Assembly (NCBI RefSeq): GCF_016862915.1
Contig: NZ_BONW01000002.1
Coordinates: 434,001 to 498,000, forward strand
DNA: 64,000 nt
Direction: 5' to 3'
Source of the DNA: Plantactinospora endophytica
GTDB taxonomy: Bacteria > Actinomycetota > Actinomycetes > Mycobacteriales > Micromonosporaceae
This document shows, piece after piece, positions 57,628 through 64,000 of this stretch; position 1 is the first letter of the stretch; each line of letters opens with the position of its first letter. The notes beneath the pieces were generated by a model that did no database searches, was not told the DNA's origin, and was given only the letters and a program-made list of their open reading frames with translations. Made by a program: the position numbers and the translations under genes.

Positions 57628-59583
57628 CTATGTCGCTGGTTGGGCGGGGTTGACGATCCGCTTGAGTAACGCCTGAGTTGCGGGGTCGGTGGAGTACAAG
57701 ACGACGCTGCTCATGGCACGGGTGAGGAGCACGCGGTACTGGTTCCTGATCCGAACTTCTTCGGTGGGATCCTGTCGGCACAGCTGGACCAGCTTCTTGT
57801 AGTGGGAAGCCTCTATCTGGACGGTCAGACGCTGAACTGGGTCACTCCAAACCAGGTCAGGACCGATGATGACCCCACAGCGGTCGAACTCGAAGCCCTG
57901 AGCGGTGAAGACCGAGCCAACCTGATCTGCCCCATTGGAGTTGTGGGCCCATGCGGAGTCCTTGGGAAAGTTGTCAATGGAATTGCGGAGATTCCAGCGC
58001 TTCCGCCAACCGTTGATTTCGATGTCGTGGGGGATTTCGGCGATCGCCTTGGGGGACTTGGGCCAGGGCAGCCACTTCCAGCAGAAGCCGGCCATGAGCC
58101 GTGCGCTGCGGGCGGACGGGTCGCCGAGGACCAACTCCTCCAGGTCTTCGGGGGAGTTCGCGACCTGCACCGTGAACGCCTCCTCGTCTTGCCAGGCCGT
58201 GGGGGTGCCGTCGAGGAGGGCGTCGACCCAGGCTTCGTAGGTCTGCGAGCCACCGCTGCGGTGCTGCTCCTGTAGCTCCAGTACCTCAAATGAGGCGCCT
58301 GTGCGGTTGGCGATCTCGCGGGCGTGCTCGATGGTGGCGAAGTCGCGGTAGGTCGATGCCTGGTCCTCGTCGATGAAGAGCACCAGCACCCTTGCTGACT
58401 TCTTTAGCTCGAACAGTTGGGTGATGTTGTTGACTTCCAGGTGCCGCTGGACTTCGGGGCGATTGTTGTGTACCTCCCGGACGGTGTACCGCTCCAGACG
58501 ATGGGCTTCATCGACGACGAGTAGGTCGAGAGGCTGCACCCATCGGGTTTTGTCCCAGTAGGTGCGGGCTGAGGTGATGAGCTTGTTGGCCTGGCCGACG
58601 CCGAATGTCTTTCTGAAGTTGGTCGACCGCTTGAGCGCTTGCACCAGCGAGGACGAATTTGTGGCGTAGCTGATCTGCCGGCCCGCGTGCGCGTTGGCGC
58701 CGAGCAGGTGCAACGCGATCCATGTCTTGCCCGTACCGGGGCCGCCCTTCACCACGATCACTGCGTGGCTGCGATCGGCGGTGACGTTCAGGGCATCGGA
58801 GACGGCATTTTGAATGGTCGCGAAGACGCCGTGCTGCTCGTCGGTGAGCGGGTACTGGCTCCGGTCGCTGAAGATTTGGGCGGCGGCTTCGAGGACGGCA
58901 GGTCCCTGGGCGTAGCGCGCCTCCAGTAGGCGATCCTTGGCATCCCGGCCGTCACCGGATGCGTCGAATAGCTTCTGGAGCAACTGCAGGAACCGGTTTC
59001 GTCCTTCGCCATCACCGCTGAAGGTGCCCCTTCCCTCCTCGTCGCCGGCCGTGCGTAGCGTACTGATGGGTCCCGCATTAGCGTTGTGTAGGTAGGCCGC
59101 CGCTTCGATGCGAACCCCGGCCTCGTCGTGCATTCCTTCCGTAAAGTTGCGGACAAACCAGGCGTAATCGCGGGCTTGGCGGTAGGGATGGCGCAAACCT
59201 CCGGTTCCCTCGTACCGTGATCCGGTACCGGTGACACGCTCGTGCACAGCGTCCCAGGCCGCAGCCTGCCACTGTTTGAGTTCCACGACCAGATAGGTGA
59301 GCCGACCATCACTTCCGATCCCCATGACGACCGCGTCGGCACGACCTGACCCTGCCTGAAACGGGTTGTACTCCACGGCTATCCACGATCGCTGGAGCCC
59401 TGCCGCCTCCAGAAGATCCGCCAACGCAGGTAGGCTGCGTGCCCACGACCCGGACTCGCCCTTAGAGTCCCAGCGGTCCGGCAGCGCGGATCCCCGCAGG
59501 TTGCGGACGAGACGCTCGATCGTCTGCGGCCGGGTGGCTCCGATGAACTCCGCAATGGGCGCTACGTAACGTGCCTGCCGCAC
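57628..59583 (-). CDS. DUF2075 nuclease-helicase (candidate phage-defence effector)
   Basis: The 651-residue protein has an N-terminal PD-(D/E)xK-like domain (about 65-130: VEYNPFQAGSGRADAVVMG and YLVVELKQW). A superfamily 1 helicase core of the DUF2075 type follows: Walker A KGGPGTGKTW (about 279-288), Walker B LLVVDEAHRLERY, motif III-like VLFIDEDQAS, EQHRSGGSQ, FTAQGFEFDRCGVIIG and NQYRVLLTRAM. It would unwind or translocate on nucleic acid and cut it in the cytosol. DUF2075 helicases include, to my recollection, the staphylococcal Nhi anti-phage enzyme. GTG start behind AGGAGGG. Lower G+C than its neighbours and tRNA-side location suggest transfer. Confidence 0.88.
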   Translation of the reverse strand: MRQARYVAPIAEFIGATRPQTIERLVRNLRGSALPDRWDSKGESGSWARSLPALADLLEAAGLQRSWIAVEYNPFQAGSGRADAVVMGIGSDGRLTYLVVELKQWQAAAWDAVHERVTGTGSRYEGTGGLRHPYRQARDYAWFVRNFTEGMHDEAGVRIEAAAYLHNANAGPISTLRTAGDEEGRGTFSGDGEGRNRFLQLLQKLFDASGDGRDAKDRLLEARYAQGPAVLEAAAQIFSDRSQYPLTDEQHGVFATIQNAVSDALNVTADRSHAVIVVKGGPGTGKTWIALHLLGANAHAGRQISYATNSSSLVQALKRSTNFRKTFGVGQANKLITSARTYWDKTRWVQPLDLLVVDEAHRLERYTVREVHNNRPEVQRHLEVNNITQLFELKKSARVLVLFIDEDQASTYRDFATIEHAREIANRTGASFEVLELQEQHRSGGSQTYEAWVDALLDGTPTAWQDEEAFTVQVANSPEDLEELVLGDPSARSARLMAGFCWKWLPWPKSPKAIAEIPHDIEINGWRKRWNLRNSIDNFPKDSAWAHNSNGADQVGSVFTAQGFEFDRCGVIIGPDLVWSDPVQRLTVQIEASHYKKLVQLCRQDPTEEVRIRNQYRVLLTRAMSSVVLYSTDPATQALLKRIVNPAQPAT

Positions 59584-59666
59584 GGACCCTCCTATGTGGT
59601 GCCTGCTGAAGCCTGGCGCCTAAGGTACTAAATCTCTCTGACACATCGCCGTAGGTTGAGCAGCGA

Positions 59667-59846
59667 GGGGCCTTGGAGCGCCTGGAGCCGGCCGGCGCCA
59701 GCCGGACGAGGCCCGGTCGGGAAGCGTGGGAGAGTCGCGGAAGACACTTGTGCTCATTTGGAGGGCCCGGCTTTGCTGGCCGGCTCCACCGTGGAGGTGC
59801 CGCCGGCAGTGTGGGGGTCAGGGGTTTCGGTTCCTCAGCTGACCGG
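59667..59846 (+). pseudogene. Broken tRNA-Ala-like sequence
   Basis: GGGGCC followed by TTGG at 59667 resembles the 5' end of tRNA-Ala for about 19 bases (15 matches). CGGCTCCACC at 59781-59790 equals the tRNA 3' end. The exact 22-bp repeat at 59805-59826 is followed by a T-arm-like but mutated stretch. The order is scrambled and no cloverleaf can form, so it is a remnant. Confidence 0.5.
59805..59826 (+). repeat. Right copy of the 22-bp att-like direct repeat
   Basis: Identical to 56577-56598 inside tRNA-Ala. The following bases diverge after a T insertion. Confidence 0.85.
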
Positions 59847-60370
59847 CTCTGTATCGCAATCCGTCGCGGGTTGGCTGGTTCGGTAGCCGACTGTGACTGA
59901 TCGACGTGGTCGCGCTGCCAAGCTCAGGTAGGGCTTCCGCCGAAGGGATGTACGAACCCTAGGGTTAGGGTGTCTAGCGTGATAAATCGGTCACGTGAAC
60001 CGGGAGGTTCGGATCGGCACGGATGCCAGGCGATCGTTTGCGCTTGTTCACGCCACCTCGCACAATTCTGGCTGTCTTGACACGCGGCGTCGTCGCCACC
60101 GCAGTTCGGTCTGCTCCGCTGGAAAACGGCAATTGACGGGCGGCGACCTCGGCTTGGAACAGAATGCCGCCGAGCCGCCGCCGCTCGACGGATACCTCGG
60201 GGAACCGATGTTGTCCGGTACCCGCGGCCGTCGCTGCGGCTGCCGCCGACTCCGAGCCGTGCCGCCACTTCTGCCTGCCTAAATGCGATGCCGCGCGGAT
60301 GATCCGGGCCGGCAGAGATGTCGCTCACGGGTTCTCCTCGGTCGGCGGGGACTGTTCCGCCGGGTAGGGG

Positions 60371-61788
60371 GTCACGTCCACTGGAGTGGTGTACGACTTG
60401 CCCGTGATAGGCGTGTTGCGTAGATAGGAGACGGCCACCGCGCGATCCTTCGAGACGGCTAAATTCAACAACGAAGGAGACAACGCGATGGCCGCATCTG
60501 AGAGTGTGAACCCTGTTGACCTGCTACGCGAGCAGGTGGAGTCCGCGTCACCGGACGTGTTGCGGACGATGGTCCAGACGTTCGCGCAGGCGTTGATGTC
60601 CGCCGAGGCGGACGCGGTCTGCGGCGCACCGTACGGGCAGCGCAGCGATGAGCGGGTCAATTCCCGGAACGGCTACCGAACCCGGGAGTGGGACATTCGC
60701 GGCGACACCATCGACTTCGCCGTGCCGAAACTGCGTACCGGCTCGTATTTCCTGGATTGGTTACTGACCCACCGACGGCGCGCCGAGCAGGCCCTGGTGT
60801 CGGTGGTCGCGACGTCGTATCTGCTCGGGGTATCGACCCGGCGGGTGGAGAAGCTTGTCGAGCAACTCGGGGTCCGGCAGCTGTCGAAGTCGCAGGTCTC
60901 GGAGATGGCGGCGCATCTGGACGCGCAGGTCGAAGCGTTCCGGAACCGGCCCCTCGACGCAGGGCCCTACGCATTCGTGTGGATGGACGCGTTGACGATG
61001 AAGGTCCGCGAGGCCGGCCGGACGGTCAACGTCCACGCCCTGATCGCCGTCGGAGTCAACGCCGACGGCCAGCGTGAGGTCCTCGGGCTGGACGTGGCCT
61101 CGGACGAGGACGGGGCCGGTTGGTTGGCGTTCCTTCGATCGTTGACCGCCCGCGGCCTGTCCGGGGTTACCCTCGTCATCTCCGACGCCCACCGTGGTCT
61201 CGTCGCCGCGATCGGCGCTGCCCTGCCCGGCGTCGCCTGGCAGCGATGCCGCTCCCACTACCTGCGGAACCTGCTCACGAAGGTCCCCAAGACCGCGCAG
61301 CCGTGGATCGCCACCCTCGTGCGGACGGTCTTTCGACCAGCCCGACGCCGACGCCGTCCGGGCCCAGTTCGACCGGGTCGTGATCACCATCGAGGCGAAG
61401 TTCCCCGCCGCCGCTGAACACCTCGCCACCGCCCGCGACGACCTCCTCGCCTTCACCGGATTCCCGCGTGAGATCTGGCGTCAGATCTGGTCCAACAACC
61501 CGCAAGAGAGGCTGAACAAGGAGGTCCGCCGCCGCACCGACGTCGTCGGGATCTTCCCGAACCGGCCAGCGATCATCCGCCTCGTCGGCGCCGTCCTGGC
61601 CGAACAGACCGACGAATGGACCGAAGGCCGCCGATACATGGGACTGGAACTACTGGCCAAAGCCCGGCACACCATCCTCCAACCCGACCAACACGGCACC
61701 ACCGAGCCTGACCCGACCCCGATCGCCGCATAACATCAAACCGGATCCCGCGAAGGCCGTCTCCTACACCACCAGCGCGGACGTGACC
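60371..61788 (+). mobile_element. IS256-family insertion sequence
   Basis: The element is about 1.42 kb. The 8-bp GGTAGGGG is present on both sides (60363-60370 and 61789-61796) as a target duplication. The ends are imperfect inverted repeats: 60371-60393 pairs with 61765-61787. An inner repeat, 60425-60449, pairs with 61742-61766. On the left the two blocks are separated by about 30 extra bases. It carries one transposase gene on the plus strand. The intact target duplication suggests recent insertion. Confidence 0.85.
60488..61733 (+). pseudogene. IS256-family (mutator type) transposase with +1 frameshift
   Basis: Frame 1 (from ATG 60488) gives the N-terminal DNA-binding part and the first DDE Asp (AFVWMDALTMKVREAGR), then the second Asp in [13 protein letters not shown] and [14 protein letters not shown]. 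At GTC-TTT-CGA (61328-61336) one extra T shifts the frame. The continuing frame (from 61332) reads the catalytic Glu region in [27 protein letters not shown] and ends at 61733. The product is either inactive or made by +1 slippage from TTT to TTC. Combined length of about 414 codons is normal for IS256. Confidence 0.9.
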
Positions 61789-61937
61789 GGTAGGGGTCGG
61801 GAGAATCGACGGCCGGATGCCGAACGAAGAACCCACACGAGCGCCTCCGCCGGCTGCTCGACGCGGCCGATGGGTACGTCGAGGATCCAGCTGGACGGGT
61901 TTACCAGGCGCTGCCCGAGATGGGCCACGGACGAAGC

Positions 61938-62389
61938 TCAGACGGTCGCGTCGGTCGGATCGCCCGGTCCGGCGAAGATGAGCCGTAGCGACCGGCGCGG
62001 TCTAGCGGTGACAACGACGTGGTCCAGCTCTGTCCAGGCGACGGACTCGGCGACAGCCCCCGGACCAGTGTGCTCCGGTGCCGTCCAGCACCAGCGTGAA
62101 GTCCTTGAGCAGCGTCGCCTGCCGACGGACGTACCTCCCGACGAACATCATCGGCGCAGCGACGCAGATCCCTCGGCCAGCCAAGAGAAACAGACCGGTG
62201 GCGAATCGTTGGTCGTCCCCGGATGTTCCACCGGATGCCGAGCAGCACGACGGCGACGATTGCCACGACGGTCGAGCCGCCCAGCAGGACACCGCCCGCG
62301 GACTCCATACCTTGGCCGAGAGCCGAGCGGAACGCTCCACCGGCAGGACGAGTCTTAATCGGCGGGCGAGCATTGGGCGTTGAATCCAT
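61938..62389 (-). pseudogene. Small membrane-protein gene with two frameshifts
   Basis: Three minus-strand frames join into one plausible protein. ATG 62389 starts MDSTPNARPPIKTRPAGGAF with one hydrophobic helix. A second frame gives FATGLFLLAGRGICVAAPMMF and ATLLKDFTLVLDGTGAHW. A third gives AVAESVAWTELDHVVVTARP and ends at TGA 61938-61940. The pattern of two helices followed by a beta-rich PH-like domain suggests a small membrane protein. Two frameshifts mean it is probably dead. Confidence 0.6.
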
Positions 62390-62788
62390 CCGCGATCTCC
62401 GATCAACCTCGATGACACGAGACGAGGCACCGCTGGATGGTCGAAAGGTGGACCCATGCTAATGACCGGCAAGCCCGTCCGGGGCCCGTCACCGATCCGG
62501 TGTCCGTCGCCCTGGACCGGCGTTCAGGATCTCGTTCCGGATCGCCCGCCGAACTTGTCGTCCACGGTGGACAGGGGCGCGTGGAGGACGGCTGGTGCGG
62601 CCTTCCCGGCCTTCCGTCGGATGGCACGCCGGCCGGTCGACCTTCCGTGCTGAGGCGCGCGGCTTCGCCCGGTGGGATCGGATTCCCGGACGCTCGGCCG
62701 CCGGCCGTCACGAATCGCCGGTCCGTTCGGTCGTTGTAGGTGACAGGGCGTCTGTCGGCGCCACGAACACGTGAGCAAGGGAATCCTG
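62390..62788. other. Gene-free region before the reductase gene
   Basis: About 400 bp with no credible frame; several open frames exist only because of high G+C. No promoter hexamers stand out, apart from a weak TTGTAGGTGACAG about 50 bp before the reductase start. Confidence 0.35.
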
Positions 62789-63544
62789 ATGAAGATCGTC
62801 GTCATCGGCGGTAGCGGACTTATCGGCTCCAAGGTCGTGAACCTACTCGGCGCGCAGGGCCACGAGGTGCTGGCGGCGTCGCCGAAGAGCGGGGTGAACG
62901 CGGTGACCGGCGAAGGACTGGCCGAGGCCCTCGATGGCGCCTCGGTCGTGGTCGACGTGTCGAACTCGCCCTCCTTCGACCCGGGCGCCGCGAAGCAGTT
63001 CTTCGAGACCTCCGCCGGTAACCTGGCGGCGGCCGAGGGCGCGGCCGGCGTGGGCCACCACGTGGCGCTGTCGGTCGTCGGGGCGGACCGGATGCCGAAC
63101 GTCGGGTACATGCAGGCGAAGGTGGCCCAGGAGGCGATGATCACGGCGTCGCCGATCCCGTACTCGATCGTGCGGGCCACGCAGTTCTTCGAGTTCCTCG
63201 ACGCCATCGCCGCCACCTCGACCGACGGCGACACCGTACGCCTGGGACCGGTGCTCTTCCAGCCGATCGCCGCCGACGATGTGGCGGCCACGGTGGCGGA
63301 CGTCGCACTCGGCGCCCCGGTCGGCGGCATCGTCGAGGTGGCCGGCCCCGACCGGTTCCGTCTCGACGAGGTGATCCGGTCGGTGCTGCGCGGGGAGCAG
63401 GACCCGCGGCAGGTGGTGACCGACCCGGCAGCCGGGTACTACGGTGCCGCCGTGGCGGAGGACGCGCTGGTGCCGCTCGGTGCCGCCCGGACCGGTCAGA
63501 TCCGGCTGGCCGATCGGCGGACGCTGGACGGGGCGGGGCAGTAG
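62789..63544 (+). CDS. NAD(P)-binding SDR-type oxidoreductase (NmrA-like)
   Basis: The 251-residue atypical short-chain dehydrogenase/NmrA-like protein has a Rossmann start MKIVVIGGSGLIGSKVV. VVVDVSNSPSFD, ALSVVGADRMPNVGYMQAKVAQE (with the Tyr-x3-Lys-like YMQAK) and YSIVRATQFFEF follow. It is cytosolic with unknown substrate. ATG 62789 follows AAGGGA; a GTG at 62771 would add six residues. Such reductases are often neighbours of MmyB-like XRE regulators, and one ends 230 bp downstream on the opposite strand. Confidence 0.88.
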   Translation: MKIVVIGGSGLIGSKVVNLLGAQGHEVLAASPKSGVNAVTGEGLAEALDGASVVVDVSNSPSFDPGAAKQFFETSAGNLAAAEGAAGVGHHVALSVVGADRMPNVGYMQAKVAQEAMITASPIPYSIVRATQFFEFLDAIAATSTDGDTVRLGPVLFQPIAADDVAATVADVALGAPVGGIVEVAGPDRFRLDEVIRSVLRGEQDPRQVVTDPAAGYYGAAVAEDALVPLGAARTGQIRLADRRTLDGAGQ

Positions 63545-63773
63545 TCGCCGACCCGCCCTGTCGACCGTCCGACCTCCGGCCGGCCCGCCGCGCGAGATAC
63601 GACGGTGCCAAGGTCTACCTGGACGCGGTGCCGGTCGGAGGCCAGGGTCGCCGCCGGACCGGGAACGTCGGCCGGACACGCGTGGCTCTGCGTACGACGT
63701 TCGGGGCGCTGCCGAACGTCCCGGAGAGGCGGCGCCGGTACCTCGGCGTCGCCCAACCGCCCGATGAGACCGT

Positions 63774-64000
63774 CTACGCGGCGACGACCGAGAGGAGGCG
63801 CAGTTTCTCGTAGCTTTCGCTGCCGGGGGTGGCGGTGAATACCTGCAACGACTGGGACTGGTCGGGATCGAGCAGCACCTGACAGTGCAGTTCGAGAAGT
63901 CCGAGCTGCGGATGGTCGATCCGTTTCTGGCCGCAGTACGCGGTCGGCACCGGATGCTCGCTCCAGAGCGCGGCGAACTCGGCGCTGCCGGCGAGCAGCG
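63774..64000 (-). CDS. XRE regulator with MmyB-like C-terminal domain (partial)
   Basis: The last 74 codons of a gene entering from the right edge read LLAGSAEFAALWSEHPVPTAYCGQKRIDHPQLGLLELHCQ in part and end FTATPGSESYEKLRLLSVVAA. This is the typical C-terminus of XRE-family regulators with a MmyB-like ligand-binding domain. The helix-turn-helix would lie outside the window. It probably controls the convergent reductase gene or another neighbour. Confidence 0.85.
   Translation of the reverse strand, partial: LLAGSAEFAALWSEHPVPTAYCGQKRIDHPQLGLLELHCQVLLDPDQSQSLQVFTATPGSESYEKLRLLSVVAA

Larger units (their letters stand above)
56577..59826. mobile_element. Candidate integrative island at tRNA-Ala
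   Basis: An exact 22-bp direct repeat lies inside tRNA-Ala (56577-56598) and at 59805-59826, enclosing 3.2 kb of visibly lower G+C with a nuclease-helicase and a MazG-like gene. A tRNA 3' half repeated at the far side of foreign-looking DNA is the usual footprint of integrase-mediated insertion. No integrase, excisionase or replication gene is visible, so it would be a deleted or mobilisable remnant. That the repeat is an attachment site is inference. Confidence 0.5.
59584..60362. other. Gene-free right flank of the island
   Basis: About 780 bp between the nuclease-helicase start and the IS element. It contains the decayed tRNA-Ala copy (59667-59846) but no credible gene. A 134-codon minus-strand frame at 59924-60328 lacks recognisable motifs. 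Sequence just upstream of the helicase start (59600-59650) is A/T-richer and probably holds its promoter. Confidence 0.4.

Noticed and set aside
59924-60328. 134-codon minus-strand ORF between the island and the IS
   Set aside because: No ribosome-binding site, no recognisable domain, and Arg/Ser-rich shadow-like composition.
63601-63773. Short plus-strand coding fragment after the reductase gene
   Set aside because: An open stretch beginning near 63601 has no start with a ribosome-binding site and no convincing family; left as intergenic.

Overview
The window is a very G+C-rich actinobacterial chromosome segment, most likely from Micromonosporaceae. This is inferred from GTG/TTG starts, the XRE/DUF397 regulatory set, a BldC-like regulator, and two blocks of actinobacterial core gene order. 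From memory of the M. tuberculosis map, manB, SIS isomerase, manA, ahcY, mtrA, mtrB, lpqB, comF-like, hpf, secA and an Rv3235-like gene follow the order around Rv3257c to Rv3235c. prfB, ftsE, ftsX, smpB and ssrA follow a second conserved block.

Layout. 0-2.5 kb: accessory regulatory island with an XRE/DUF5753 regulator, three tandem DUF397 genes and two small basic proteins. 2.5-6.5 kb (minus strand): a Tat-exported amidase with a small translationally coupled partner, and argS carrying an in-frame 24-bp minisatellite. 6.8-13.1 kb: an M55 peptidase, a one-chain ECF sigma/membrane/glycosidase protein, a double MerR regulator, an aldehyde dehydrogenase and endonuclease V. 13.4-22 kb: a repeat-tailed membrane protein, the mannose-phosphate operon (manB, Trm112-like, SIS isomerase, cation diffusion facilitator, manA) and ahcY. 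22-29.7 kb: RDD and SpoIIM-like membrane proteins next to a five-gene operon (membrane protein, DUF4129, DUF4350, MoxR, DUF58) in which every junction is a 4-bp overlap. 30-36 kb: mtrA-mtrB-lpqB, comF-like and hpf, the last with a stress-sigma-like promoter. 36-49.7 kb: double GNAT, secA, Rv3235-like, BldC-like, Lrp/rhodanese, DUF6912, membrane protein, pruA, Ser/Thr kinase, PadR. 49.8-56.5 kb: prfB, ftsEX, smpB, ssrA, hemerythrin-like protein, mtnP and YqgE.

The right end, from tRNA-Ala(GGC) at 56.5 kb to about 62.4 kb, is accessory. A stretch of visibly lower G+C holds a nuclease-helicase (PD-(D/E)xK-like plus DUF2075) followed by a MazG-like pyrophosphohydrolase. It is flanked by the intact tRNA-Ala and by a decayed tRNA-Ala copy that shares an exact 22-bp direct repeat. 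No integrase is visible, so this looks like a stripped integrative island carrying a candidate two-gene anti-phage module; it is the best candidate for an undescribed system here. Next come an IS256-family element with an 8-bp target duplication and a +1 frameshift in its transposase, a twice-frameshifted membrane-protein pseudogene, an SDR-type reductase and the 3' end of an XRE (MmyB-like) regulator.

A recurring theme is short G+C-rich tandem repeats (21-40 bp units) inside genes, across stop codons and between convergent genes. All readings were made by eye. No homology search or folding program was run, and G+C statements are visual.
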